Below are positions 1 to 12,239 of a DNA stretch of 64,000 bases, piece by piece. Below the pieces are notes generated by a model. It was not told the DNA's origin, did no database searches, and was given only the letters and a program-made list of their open reading frames with translations. Each line of letters starts with the position of its first letter. Positions within the stretch are counted from its first letter, which is position 1. Position numbers and translations under genes: made by a program. Source of the DNA: Diphasiastrum complanatum (lineage: Eukaryota; Streptophyta; Lycopodiopsida; Lycopodiales; Lycopodiaceae); the NCBI GenBank assembly GCA_029204225.1, contig CM055093.1, positions 22,501,436-22,565,435 on the forward strand, written 5' to 3'.

Positions 1-238
1 GGCTTTCTAATGGCGTTGTAATCGTCTCAATCCGAGCTGTCTTTCAAAAGTTACCATTTTTCAATATCAGCTCAGTGCACCCGACCCAATCGTGATATTC
101 ATGTTCCAGACTCCCACATGCCCATCCGATATAGCCTAGTTTTCGCCTTTTCTGTCTGATATCAGTTCGATGTGCCCGACCTACATTTCGCAGCTGCTGA
201 CTTGCTACGCATGAGCTAATCTAATATTGGGTCCGCGA

Positions 239-431
239 ATGGCTCGCACGAAGCAAACAGTACAGAGGTGTCCCAATGCAAGGAGGCCTCCATGGAAATC
301 CACCACCGCCTCGTCCTCCACCACCGCCTCCTAGGCCAAGGGGCACACCACTTGACCTGCCATGGCTGAAGGGTATCCGAATGATCTGTGCGCATACTGA
401 ACCGATATTCGGACGTGAAATTCAAACGTAA
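239..431 (+). pseudogene. Divergent histone H3-like N-terminal relic
   Basis: An ATG at 239 opens a frame beginning MARTKQT, identical to the first seven residues of histone H3. Arg/Pro-rich sequence follows, and the frame stops at 332. From about 300 the next frame continues a Pro/Arg-rich linker and then RPRGTP..DLPWLKGIR, which has the spacing and character of the H3 segment before helix alpha-N (canonical form has RPGT...LREIRR). That frame stops at 429-431. The order Pro-rich tail then PWL(K/R)xIR is the same as in the H3-like protein encoded at 58804-58345 on the other strand, so I read this as a decayed relative of it with one frameshift near 285-300. The histone fold proper (alpha1 to alpha3) is absent. 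The MARTKQT match is seen directly; the relationship is inferred. Confidence 0.5.
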
Positions 432-873
432 AGTTTTCTTTATTGTCATGTTAGTGCTTATGTAGAGCGGAGGTTCAGAAATGATTGCCCTCATAAGTTT
501 TCGTGAACGTATCGTATCTCTAGGTACGGAATTCGGTGGCCATTATTTTTTATTGATAGACCATTCATTACTTTTAGGCGTAGGTACCATGCTGTAATAT
601 TATTATTGGTGGACGTTTACAGCCCCGAATTATATGACCAATGTATGGATGTTATTACAAGCACGCTTAACTAATTAATGCTTGAAGTTAGAGCTAGTTT
701 TAACCACAATAGTTAGAATGGGGGCAGTACCGAAAACTCAAAAAATGACAACCAAACGGTACCGGTTTCCATTCTCTCTCTCTACCTAATCTCTCTCTAA
801 AGTCAAATTTCTTAAAGGGCCCATTTTGAGACCAAATTTTCCCTAATGGAGGAATATAGGCTTCAAGCAAGAG
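432..873. other. No gene seen
   Basis: AT-rich sequence with a short CT tract near 775-800. No coding signal, LTR end or RNA gene was recognised. It may contain leader sequence of the copia relic that follows, but no LTR boundary or primer-binding site is visible. Confidence 0.4.
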
Positions 874-1272
874 GTGGATTTACATCGACATCTTAAGATG
901 AGGAGGCAATGTTCATCAAAGGCAAGTTCAAGGGCAAAAGCAAGGGCAAGTGGTCTAAAGGACAAGATCATGGTGAGTCTTGGTAAGAAGAAAGATAGTT
1001 CTAAATTGAAGTGCTTCTATTGTGGCATCAAAGGTCATTTTGCAAGTGATTGCTACAAAAAGAAGAGAGATCAAGGAGACAAGCAAGGTAATCTAAGTCT
1101 TGATGAGGATGGTGTTGATGCTCAAAACACAAATGATGATGCTTTTGTGATGTCTTCATGTTTGAGTTCTATTGTTGGAGATATTGATCCATGGTGGATT
1201 GATAGTGGATCAAGCTCACACGACTTTTCACAAAGAGTATTTCACTTCTTTGTTGACATATGGAGAGGATGA
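874..1272 (+). pseudogene. copia gag zinc knuckle and protease fragment
   Basis: The frame encodes a basic stretch and then CFYCGIKGHFASDC (1012-1053), a perfect CX2CX4HX4C retroviral-type zinc knuckle of copia Gag. About 46 residues later comes WWIDSGSSSH (about 1192-1221), the copia aspartic protease active-site segment with the DSG triad. The N-terminal Gag (UBN2) domain is missing. The frame breaks at 1272, within the protease domain. Confidence 0.88.
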
Positions 1273-1362
1273 TCTACACGGCCAATGATGGTGAGTGTGC
1301 AATCAAAGGGATTGGCACAATTCTTATTTCTCTCTCTACAATTAAGAATGTTCATTTAAAGG

Positions 1363-2372
1363 ATGTTTTGTTCATTTCCATTTATTACTAAGAACCTACT
1401 CATTGTGAGTCAAATGCTAAGCAATAGTCTTAAGGTTGATTTTGATGGAGATGCTTATATGATTAAAGGGAGGGATGTCTTGATTCCAAAAGGTAAAGGG
1501 CAAGGGAAGTTATTCAAACTAGATGCTTGTGTTATTGCTAACCAAGTTGGATGTGTGACAAGTGAGCAAATACTTATTCAAGAGGTTTGGCATAAAAGGA
1601 TGGGGCATCTAAACTACAAGTCATTGGAGGTAATGGCTAGAAAGCAAGTTGTGATTTGTCTTCCAAGTTCCTTAACTAGAATCCATCTACAAAGCCTTTT
1701 CAAGTTGTACATTCGGATATTCATGAAGGGGAGCTAAGATGTATGTAACTTTCATCAGTAATTTTAGTAGATTTTGTTGGATCTATCTACTAAAGAGCAA
1801 AGATGAAGTGTATGATGTCTTTGTGAAGTTCAAGAATGCGAGGGAGAATCAATTTTTCACAAGGATCAAGTGCTTGAGTGACAATGGTGTTGTGTATATC
1901 TCAACCAAGTTTAAGGCCTTTTGTGATAAGCATGGGATCAAGAGGGAGTACAAAGCTCCAAGGACACCACAACAAAATAAAGTGGCCAAGAGGAAGAATA
2001 GAACTTTATGTGAAAGTGCCAAAGCCATGAGGTTAGGAGCTAATCTTCCAAAACCATTTTGGTATCAAGCTTTGTTGTGTACTAACTTTTTTTGCAATAG
2101 GTGGCTGAGTGCTATATTGGATTGAGGGACACCTTTTGAGATGCTATTCAAGAGGAGGCAGAGTATCAAGTTTTTTAAAACTCAGTGGATGCACCTGCTA
2201 TGTCAATATAACTCTTGATGATAGGACAAAGGAGGATCCATCTTCAAGGAAAGGTATATTTGGATATAGTGAGGTGAGTAAAGTCTACAAGGTTTACATT
2301 CCTACTACTAATAAGGTGATTATTGGTAGAGATGTCATTTTTGATGAGGGGAACATTCCAAAAGTATCTTGA
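1363..2372 (+). pseudogene. copia pre-integrase and integrase fragment
   Basis: Three successive reading frames cover this piece. The first ends with VWHKRMGHLNYKSL, the GAG-pre-integrase HHCC region. The second (1739-2125) carries the integrase core: FCWIYLLKSKDEV, the catalytic-Asp region LSDNG and the APRTPQQNKVAKRKNRT segment containing the region of the catalytic Glu, here replaced by Lys (KVAKRKN for the usual GVAERKN). The third (2109-2372) matches the copia integrase C-terminus (RTKEDPSSRKGIFGYSEVSKVYKVYIP...IIGRDVIFDE). The frame changes and the lost catalytic Glu show it is inactive. Confidence 0.88.
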
Positions 2373-2569
2373 AGTAACGATGATGTGGATGGTTCTAACA
2401 ATCTTGATGATGATGTTACGGATCCTACTTTAGATGGTGATGATGAAGGAGCTTCATCAAATCAAAAGCCAAGGAGAACATCAAGGGAAAGACAAATGCC
2501 TTCAAGGCTCATAGATGATGAGAAAGGTAAGCAAGTGGTTGTTGGAACAAATTTGCTTTCCTAATCTCT

Positions 2570-3033
2570 ACATGTGTAGATGAAGCAAGGAACAAAGATG
2601 AGTGGATCCAAGCAATGGCTCTTGAGTATCAAGCTCTTATGAAGAATGGAACATGGAGATTGGTGGAGTTACCTAAGCTATTGGGTGCAAATGGATCTTC
2701 AAAGTGAAGAATAACCAAGATGGATCTGTCAATAAGCATAAGACAAGGTTGGTGGCCAAGGGGTATGCACAAGAACATGGTATTGACTATGAAGAGACCT
2801 TTGCACCCGTGGCAAAGATGGGAAGCATTCGGGTCATCATCTCTCTTGCTACTCTTTATGGATGGGATCTATGGCAATTGGACATTACAAATGCATTTTT
2901 GAATGGTGAATTTGAGGAGGAAGTGTATGTGGAGCAAGCCAAGAGCTACATTTCATCTACAAAGAGTATGATCATTCACTTTATTATAGGTTTTTTTGGA
3001 AATGATGTTACCACCTTGCTAATCTATGTGGGG
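2570..3033 (+). pseudogene. copia reverse transcriptase fragment
   Basis: Frames here give DEWIQAMALEYQALMKNGTW, then KHKTRLVAKGYAQEHGIDYEETFAPVAKMGSIR and GWDLWQLDITNAFLNGEFEEEVYVEQ, the standard copia RT N-terminal half including the first catalytic Asp (QLDITNAFLNG). After VEQ a deletion and a frameshift join it to a segment ending LLIYV. The residues after LLIYV should be the catalytic DD pair, but the CACTA element begins there. Confidence 0.9.
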
Positions 3034-4107
3034 CACTACAAGAATTGCCACAATTTTTTACGAAATTTTCGACGTGAAATTGTATGTTAATTTTTTTTGA
3101 ATCGACGCGGGCGTCGAAAAACGTGTCACAATAGGGTCGTCAGAATCCGTCACATTTAAAATCCGTCGGAATCCAACGACAAGCCCAAACCGGCAATTGG
3201 CCGGTAAAAACATTTCTCAGAAAATATGCCACGTGGACGTCAATTCCGATGGGCCGGCCACGTGGACATCAAAATCCGACGTCCATGTGGAGTTAATATC
3301 TCATTATACATGTATCAGGCAATGATGGATTACCCTTTATGGCTCGACAAGGAGTAGCAACAAGATAGCCATACTGGATCAATCAGTGAGAAAAAGTGGT
3401 AGCTCTACATCTTTGATGGTGGAGCTGGTTATGATCTTCATTCAAAGCTCAAGAGCTCTCAGTCTCACACTATTTCACAAAGAGCATAACATTAAATCTC
3501 TCACACACATCCTTCTCCTCCTCTCTCATTCGCTCACGATCATAAATCATTAAGACACATATCTATGTTTAACTACACAAAATATACAATACAAGAAGTG
3601 TACAAGAAAAAGCTACAAAGAAAGAAATCTTAGTTGCACATAACAAAACAAAAGAATCGTACTTGGAATGAGACAAATGGAATTGATAGAGTTGAGAAGA
3701 AGCGCCAAAAGCCGATCTCCAACAATCTCCTGCAAGAATAAAAAATAAGAAAATCCTAGAAAAATGACGCGGCTTTGAGAATTCGGTCACGGACGTCGGA
3801 TTTCGACATCTGTATTATCCGTCGGAATCCGAAGTCCACTTTATGCTTTTTTTTATGCACGGACATGTGACGTCATCCATTTAAAAAGTTGCAGTCTCTA
3901 AAATGGGATGTTGGATTGCGACAATTTTATTGGCCGTTGGAATTCAACGTCCGTAAAAGAAAAATCGGCAAAAAAAAAAAAATTTCTGACAAATTTTTTT
4001 TTTTTGTGTCGGATTCCGACTTATTATTATGTCGGATTCCAACGGATTATGAATTTTTTTGAATCCGTCGGAACCTTGTGTCAGAAATCGCGTCTTTTGT
4101 TGTTGTG
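3034..4107. mobile_element. Non-autonomous CACTA (En/Spm-type) element with GGG target duplication
   Basis: The left end reads CACTACAAGAATTGCCAC, the diagnostic CACTA terminus. The right end, read in reverse complement, is CACAACAACAAAAGACG, which fits a CACTACAACAAAA-type end that lost two bases. GGG flanks both sides (3031-3033 and 4108-4110), the 3-bp target duplication expected for CACTA. The subterminal regions hold many direct and inverted copies of a motif close to CCGTCGGAATCCGACG (for example near 3140-3180, 3240-3290, 3790-3835, 3945, 4010-4075), typical of transposase-binding subterminal repeats. The length is 1074 bp and no transposase is encoded, so it is a deletion derivative. 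Confidence 0.85.
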
Positions 4108-4229
4108 GGGGTTGGACAAATTGCGAGTAATAATCTGCGAGTTTAGCGAGTTTTTTATCTTTATATTTTTGAATAGCCATGTTTAGAATTCTAATTAACG
4201 AAAATGTGAACTCAATGCAACAACAACGC

Positions 4230-4500
4230 ATATGAAATTGTAGTATCCAACAATGAAGACAACAAAACAAGCTTTTAGGCCATATTGTTTGAAATTGCAA
4301 TATCCAACAATGAAGACAATGAAATGAGCTTTTAGGAGATATTGAATCACAAAGTTTGAAATTGCGATATTCAACAATCAAGACAATGAAATGAGATTTG
4401 AGGCCATATGAAAAAGTTTAATTATTTTTTAACAAAGAGTAATAAAATTGCAATATCCAATAATGAAGATGATGTAACAAGATTCAAGACCATATAATAG
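4230..4500. repeat. Degenerate tandem repeat, about 60-90 bp units
   Basis: Four diverged units each contain a core close to AAATTGCAATATCCAACAAT followed by GAAGACAA and an AAACAAG/AAATGAG segment. The cores start near 4237, 4290, 4360 and 4447. No coding meaning was found. Confidence 0.65.
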
Positions 4501-7500
4501 TGAATGAACAAATTCTCATTCACATCCAATCCCTTGACATGTAAATAAACAAAGTACAAAGGTGCACATGGTAGATACTTGTTTGAAGCCATATTCAGAG
4601 AGAAATCTGGACAAGTGCATGAAGGCTCTATGCATATTGAAACATGATAAGTAAGACTCGTATTTGAGCTTTCAAAACTCTCAATGAAATAGAGTTCCTT
4701 TTTGTCCTTAGGATGTTTAGTTACCTCTCAAACATGACATTTTTACAAAAAACCCTCTTCATCCTCTTTTCTAGCTTTTGGAGCATTGCCTCATTTGACC
4801 ATGATTAGAAGTTATGTAGGGTGTAGAGCTTGTGAATGGGTGATTTCGATTGTCATTGGTTTTGTTTGGGCATCTTGTAACTTTTCCATTTGTTGTGATA
4901 CTTCATGGTCGGATGCACATGTTTCTAAAATATAACCACCTCGATTCAATGCATCCACCTCTAATTGTTGCAGACATGTGACTTGTTGGACACACTCCAC
5001 TATCAGTTTCTAGTGAGATAGTGATGTTTGAATTCACTTTCTAAGTGTAGGTGACATCAGTGGCACAAAACATAAACAGATGGACCTGAAACTCGTCTTT
5101 ATTTATTAGATTTCTCAATATTTATTTAGTGATTCAATTGATTCAAGCGAATATAGCATCTCTTTACTTCAATAACTACTCACAAGACTATTTGTTTGGA
5201 AACACCAAATTGGAAGCTGTAGTTTCTAGCATATCAACCAAGACTCCACATTGTATTCTTACCATTTGACCTTGTAACTTCAAATCATTATGCACTCTTT
5301 TTCACTTTTGGGCTTCATGACTTAAGAATCAAAAACGTCCCCAAGCAACCATGTAAAAACATTCTTCAAAAAATATCATCCACAAACAAAATTCATTCTC
5401 ATTTAGAATAAAGTTTGCACACATTCATATCTATTCATCATGAGCCTTTATTGTGATATTTACTTATGTTATCTAGCCCTTCTTAATCTCCAATTCACAA
5501 TATAACATGTTCTCATTGCATCCAACATTGTATATATCCTCATGACATGTCCATCCATTTTCATTGAATATAAATCCGTGTCCATCAACATAGTTTATTG
5601 CAATGCTCATGTATGTCTCATCTACATTACATCTATATCACATTGAAGAATCATTTGAGTGCATATGTCATCCACTTGCATCCTATCATGTCAAATGTAA
5701 ACACTTGAAGCATTAGTGACTAGATCGAGGTCAAATAGACAAATCGACAAGTAATTTGAATAGATTCATACACAAATCAATTATAGATCTAGCCCAAAAT
5801 GCATTGATCACATTGGCACTTTCCATCAATTTAGGTTTTGGCACTTGCACAACCTTGAACACGTTAGTTGGCACATCATTGTTAGTTGCCACCTATGTTG
5901 GCCATGTCAAGGGTGACTATAGTCATCTTGGAACTCACCACATCATATGCGTGACTTCAACATCAACACTATCTCTAATAAGTGTCTTTAACACTTAGAA
6001 AAGCTCCATGGAGCCCTCAATTCTCTCATCATCACTACTCCATCATGATTGAAACACTCCTTGCCAACACTTACTCCATAACAACTTATTTGCATAGTGT
6101 AAGCACAAATTTGGATGTGACAACCACCTATAGGATTACCAATATCACCCTAGACTCCAATCCATTTTCAACCCCAATATCAAGCACACTTCATACTCAA
6201 GTGGGTGATCAACCTATCATATATCTTCACATGTGCCCATGTTCACCTACCTCCCTAACCTTTCAATTCTCTAAAGCTCTAAGCTGCCACTAATACTACC
6301 ACATTTCCACTACCACTTCCTCCACCACCATCCATTGCGCAAAAAACTATCACACCAAGACTTGAGATTGTTGTCTATGTCACAATGGCCCAAAGCCCTC
6401 CACATTATCTATACTTATTCTACATGGAAGGACTCTTGTGCACTATTGAAGAAAATGTCACCCCACCCCTCATTGTCACCCATTAATTCCACCACCACCA
6501 CCATCACATTTGCCTTCTACCCCACTCATTCCAGCTTAACATCAATTCTAGAACCACCACCATCGCTTCTAGCCATTGTTCAATTTAGCTCAACCCACAA
6601 CTAGCTCTCTCAACAACTTGAAGAAGTTGCCCTTTGTTGTCCACTCCATGATTGAGTTCAACTGTGACAATGATTGAACATGATTGAGAAATCACAAATG
6701 ATGGCCTACGCAACAAGCCAATAGATGCAACTTGAAGTCATGCAACAATAATTCAACTAGGTTTAACAACAAGTGGACACACTTGCTTCCAAGATTACTG
6801 AACCTACTAAGGAGAAGAAAGTGGCACATGTCAACTAGTCCAACCAATTATTCATTGATAATGAGTGACTTGTACAAAACATTACTAGTTATCAAGCACA
6901 TGCATCCACATGCAGCAAAAACTGGAAGAGCTCAACAACAAGGTGTCAAATCAACAAGAGGATCAAAAGACTTTCAAAGGATAACACATACATAACCTCA
7001 AGGCTCTAGAACAATGGTGTGTTTATGATGATCTCAAGAAGCACCTTATATCTTTTGCTATACTTATTCTACATGCTTTTGTGTTCTTGATTGTTTCGTG
7101 AGATTGATCAAAACTTTTGGTTTCATATGAGCATACTTTGTGAGTGAATGTCTTGTATTGAAAATGTTGTTCATTTTTCACTCAAAAAAGCCCCTCATCT
7201 TGGTGGTTATGGACTTAAGGAAACAAAAACCTTAATGATAAAGGTCACTCGAAAAGGTCTCTCATCCTGAAAATGATGGCTAGGAACTTAAAAACATGAA
7301 TAGATTTATGTCCACTGTTCTTGACTAGAACTCTGAGGATCTCATGATTCTCATTGGATTTTGGTTGCGGTTTTTAGTATTCATGTTTACAACTCCTAGA
7401 TTGTGACGCTGTAACGACGTTGCAGAATGCTACTGTGAGAGCTTGTCTTTGCCCTCCATCTGTACTCGCTTTTCATTTTTGATGGCGATCAAAAGTCTTT

Positions 7501-8738
7501 CTGAGGAGCACAAGAGTGTATTGCAAAGCTAGGCCAAGAAACAGAAATTATTGCACACGAGTGTTTGCACGGCTGGCTTGCTAGATCGATTTTTGCGATC
7601 TGATCTTGCATTGGGTTCGCGGAGGGTCCGGCGAATACTCTCAACCTTCACAGCCTGAAACATGCGTTGGCGTTCCTTCTTCTTTGGTGTTTCCGCAGAA
7701 GCTCTATAAAGCTTGAAATGAACAGTCTGCAAGCGATTGAGAAACCTCCGAAATAATGTTGTCCCTAGTCAATGTCGAACAGACTTTGAAATCCACCTCA
7801 AAAACTTTCAAATCCTTTTCAAAAGTTTCAAAACATTCACAACTTTCTTTGACTTTTTTATTTGGTCACATTATAGTTTTTCTCTTACGTATCAACAGAA
7901 AATCGCTTACAGATAACAGAGACAACTAAAATACAAGGTAAGATAATGCATACAATCTATTAAGCTACTAGGAGATGGCCATTCAGAACTCAAAGGTTGA
8001 TCTATGAACATCGGGTGATTGAAATGCAACCTTTTAGAACATTCAAAGAATTTACTTTCATTGACGCTAATGTGTCCATCATTCCAAGCTTTACAATCTG
8101 AAAGCAAACAACTAGAGTTTGATCAGCTTTTGTCATGTTTTAGAATTGGCAAATAAAGAAGATGTTTCACGTTACGTGTTGTTGACATGGTTTTGAATCA
8201 ATCACTTACAAAATCTAGATAAACACCCTAAGAAGTTCAAAGCGCCATCGATTCTTCAAAGGTCGTTGATGAGCTAGGAGGCTGACTGCTGTGAAAAATT
8301 AGCAAAATGAAGTAGAACGAACAGAAGAGCAATCGGGGCTGTCAGGGCTTCCAGCTCTACTCCCTGGCGACTAGAGCTGGAGGCACGTTTTTCTTGCCTT
8401 GCTACTGAACTCTCAAAGTCTATGCTAAAACTAGTTGAAGAGGGAGTGTGAAAGATTTTTGGTCATATTTGTTTATTTGGCAATTGAGGCCAATTTTCAT
8501 ATTACACTAAGAGATTGTCATTTCAAAGTTATTCTAGCTCAAATGTATTTGAATTACCACTTTTAGAAAGTGAGGGAAATAGTAGAAGGTCGAGTTTGGT
8601 GGATTCAAATTCGAATGTTGGAGACATTGAATCTAGCCCACATTATTGGTAGGGTTTTTGATATGGAGAGAAACCAAGATCATTAATGAGACATGGATCT
8701 GCTATATATAGTTGTACACATGTGGGAAGAGAAGAGAA

Positions 8739-8742
<4 letters not shown>
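4501..8742. other. No gene seen; repeat-like non-coding sequence
   Basis: Only short unrelated frames are present. Around 6740-6990 a frame resembling a retroelement Gag linker (QQVDTLASKITEPTKEKKVAHV) is visible but too weak to classify. At 8350-8381 a 9-bp perfect inverted repeat (TCCAGCTCT / AGAGCTGGA) encloses a 14-nt loop. Nothing else was recognised. Confidence 0.45.

Positions 8743-8835
<93 letters not shown>
8743..8835. repeat. Compound microsatellite (CT)n(AC)n
   Basis: About 30 CT units (8743-8802) run directly into about 16 AC units (8803-8835), uninterrupted. Long open frames across it on both strands are artefacts of the dinucleotide repeat. Confidence 0.97.
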
Positions 8836-8836
<1 letters not shown>

Positions 8837-9999
8837 CTCATTTCATGCTTATACATGAGTTCTCTTGGGTTCATGTATCCAGTGGTGCACTATATTGGTG
8901 ATATCTTGCAATCTTGTGTGTAGAAAGCTCATTTTATGCTATATTCGGATCCACACATGTGAAATACAATAGCTTATTGTTTTTGTACAAACAACAACTT
9001 TATTTCATCTTATGTTTGATGTTTGATCAAGTTCTTATGGAGTTTGTATCTCTTTCATTAAGTAGATGCTGATTTTCTATGATGCAAATGTGTAGATTGT
9101 GTTGACTTTTATACCAAAGATCAAGAGGACAAATTTGGATCTCAGTGATTCATATTTCTTCAGACTAATCACCATCACCATCACAGTGGTGGACGACACA
9201 CATCTAAGAGTGGGAAGATACATCATCGGGAGATCATCATCTTGGAAAGATGGTGATATCAACACCATCACCATAATCATATGATTGTTGCACTCAATCA
9301 TGGTTCAAAATACTCTCATCTCACTTTTCTAAAGGATAAGGATCTGTACATATAGTGCACCCATGTACATAGAATGTACCTTGGGACCTATAGATATAGT
9401 GTACCCTCAATCCTGAATTAATGATAGGCTTGGGAAGGAAAAAATTAATAAATAATACAATGGCTCACATTATACAAAATAACAAGCTGATCTCAAATAA
9501 ACATGTACTCTGATGTAACCTATATTTAGTAGGAAATCAAACAAGAATGAGCACAAATGGGCTAAGTTGAAGACTTGCTCAAAAAAAACTACAAACCAAA
9601 CAATTAGGCTCTTACAATGTCAAAAGGTGACTCTATTCAAAATCAAATCAATCAATTTTAGACTTAGCTTGGGCAGATGGCAGCCAATGGAATAATTCTC
9701 AAAATATCTATCTCTCTAGTGAAGTACTATACTGACCTTTAGAAGTACACTAAGAGATAAATTTTTCTATTGGGTCTGATTCTCTCCAATCTAGTAACAT
9801 CACCTTCATGTAACCTCAATTTGCATGAATGCTTGGGTGAAATGTCACTTTTTATTGGAAATCAATATTCAAAAGTTAAAGATTCAAACAATTATAGTCC
9901 AAGACTATCCACAATTACTTGGAGACCTGTCATAAATGCTCCTTGGTACCAATACACTTAGAATTTTTTCAAAAAAAAACTAAGGTACAACCATTCATC
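8836..9999. other. No gene seen
   Basis: AT-rich sequence. A patch at 9160-9285 has CATCACCATCAC-type trinucleotide repetition and a weak inverted repeat. No coding or RNA feature was recognised. Confidence 0.4.
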
Positions 10000-11170
10000 C
10001 TACCAAAATCTCTAGGAGATCCATCAAAGATAAAAATGACTTTAACTCAGTCTTGAGTATCCCAGATACTCTATTGAGTTAAGCACTCTATTCCTAGCAA
10101 CATATGCAAGGAAATTGTAAAGACCACTAGGGACAATCACCCAAGATGAGGATAGGAAAACACAAGAGAGACTATGGAGCAAAACCACCCAACCAAACCT
10201 AGATCCCTCCTGGAGAATCCTCCTGGATCTAGCCCCCAAGCCATGCCAATGTGACAGCAAGAGGAGAAGAGCTCATCAGGTAACCTAGACCAAGTCGTCG
10301 ATGAAATAATCACTACCTCAATACATAGAGAGTAGGATCCTATGCATGAGCACATGCAATTCCCTTGCAGGGCAACTATATATAGGTCACAGCTCTACAT
10401 GCATACCTCCTGCCTACATCAGTCACATGTACATGCACTACTCCATATGTCTCAATTAGAGTGTCTGGGTCCTCTCAAGCTTACTAGTCACCAACAGGCC
10501 TCGACGTGGAATAAAATCTAGGCGTGACCAATAAACTTGAACACTGGAGGGCCAGTCTACCATATTAAGACTATTCCAGGTCCTTGACCGAATATGGCCA
10601 TAACAGAAATAGCAACCATTCAATCATGGTAGACTTAACTACTCTCGGAGATTTTAGGCTGAAAACAGTACACAAGCATTCCTTGCTCTGATACCACTAT
10701 AAGGATCGCCTAGTGAAGATCCGACTAGATCTTGTTGCATGCAACCAAAAGGACACCTGTGGAGCAAAAACCACCCAACCAACAGGAAATGGCAATACCC
10801 TAACTAATCACTTCACCCCCATGCCATGGTGATTGAATGCAAGAGAGGAGGGGCTCTTGGCTACAAGGATCAAAAAATCCAATGGGTAGATGGGCGAGTT
10901 CCCACTAGTATATATTCTCTCCCATGAGGAGGAATGTTTCTCTTAGGATCCCCACATGTAACCTGGAATAGCAATTGACCTCCTATTCTTGCATTATAGC
11001 AGTAAAACACCGTGCAAGTGCTCCTATGTCCAATTATAGGTCTGGGCCCTTATATGATTATTAATTACAATACTTGCCAAGCACGGAATGACGAGGCATA
11101 ACTAATAACCACATACACTGCAGTGATCAACTATCCATGTCAGGGATTATTCCGAATCCCACGTATTGGA
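10000..11170 (-). mobile_element. LTR-retrotransposon relic with tRNA-Met primer-binding site
   Basis: GCTCTGATACCA at 10685-10696 is the reverse complement of TGGTATCAGAGC, the primer-binding site complementary to initiator tRNA-Met used by many plant LTR elements. A 3-nt spacer (CTA) separates it from the putative minus-strand LTR edge, as in the element at 54565. Sequence on the two sides shares diverged blocks (TGGAGCAAAAACCACCCAACCA near 10172 and 10760; CCATGCCA plus a GAGGAG.GCTC block near 10232 and 10820), as expected of two decayed LTR copies. No pol coding was recognised and the outer boundaries are approximate. Confidence 0.5.
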
Positions 11171-12239
11171 CATGGGCGTTGTGAAAAAATGGTCAAAATC
11201 TATTTTGGTTGTTTTATGTTTTTAGTTTGTGATGGGAGCATGTTTCCCACATGTAGAAAAAGTCAAAAATAGTTTTTGATGTTCACTTTAGGGGTATCAC
11301 AAAGTTTTATGTCAAGCATCTTTGTGTAAAGTTGTGATAGGGCCACAAATTGGCATAGTTGGCAAATTGGTCAAATCCACATGTAATGTCACTATTGAGC
11401 CAAAAGTCATTTGTGATGCAAATTCGAGCTATGTAGGCTAGTAAATAGGATTGTGACACTTGTATTAATGTAGTTTGATGAGTGATGAAGTCAAAGTGTT
11501 GGCTTTGGTCAAGGGGTCCAATAGGAATTGAGAAATCTTGAAGAAGGGTCCAATAGAATTGTAAGATGGATGTATCACTCATCCAATAGCATTAGAGAGG
11601 CTAAGATTAGGGGTCCAATAGCATGCAAGGAGGACTCTCCACAAGTTTTATATGTACTCCACTTTGGAATCATAATTTATGTTGAGTTTTGAGTCAAACA
11701 TTGAGCTTGGTGAGATTTGCTTGTTTCCTATTCTCTCTCTACCTGAATCTAAAATAGCTCTATTCTCTCTCTACCCAAGGAGAGGAGCTTAATTTTACTT
11801 AGTTTTTTCAATGTTTGAAGTGTATGTACTTTGGTTATCAACATATGCATCCATCTTTGCCTCTATGCCTTAGTTTTTTTTATCTAGATCTTGGAATTCA
11901 ATCTAGCATCCATCAACAAGTGCATAAGCTTGCTTAGGAGATCATTCACACACTTTTAAAGCATTCCACACGTGTGAAATTTCACAAACGTAACAATTTT
12001 TGTCGGTTATTCTTTTTCAAATGTAATAAAGATAGGTAAATCTTGTCAAAAGAAACTAGATGTGAAAATTTATGATAATTATAACAAGATTATTTTTCAA
12101 AATTAGAAGCAATAAATTTTGAGACTATTCAAGTAATAAGTAACATCTGGTGTCATAAAATATTCAATTATCATCATTACTTGGTGCTAGATTCTTTATT
12201 AACAAGGATGTTACATTTCTTGAAGATCAGTTTATTGAC
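11171..12239. other. No gene seen
   Basis: AT-rich sequence with scattered short repeats (a block around TCCAATAG recurs near 11518, 11549, 11582 and 11611). No coding feature was recognised. Confidence 0.4.

Larger units (their letters stand above)
874..3033 (+). mobile_element. Ty1/copia retrotransposon relic (gag-pol)
   Basis: Fragments of a copia polyprotein lie in the correct order on one strand: gag zinc knuckle, aspartic protease, GAG-pre-integrase, integrase core, integrase C-terminal segment, reverse transcriptase. Frameshifts and stops separate the pieces, and part of the RT between the VYVEQ and LLIYV segments is deleted. No LTR or primer-binding site was found at either end. The RT stops exactly where a CACTA element is inserted at 3034, inside the codons expected to precede the YVDD catalytic motif. 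No copia sequence was recognised beyond that insertion. Confidence 0.9.

Noticed and set aside
8643-8923. Long open frames on both strands (Ser/Leu and Arg/Glu repeats)
   Set aside because: They are translations of the (CT)n(AC)n microsatellite.
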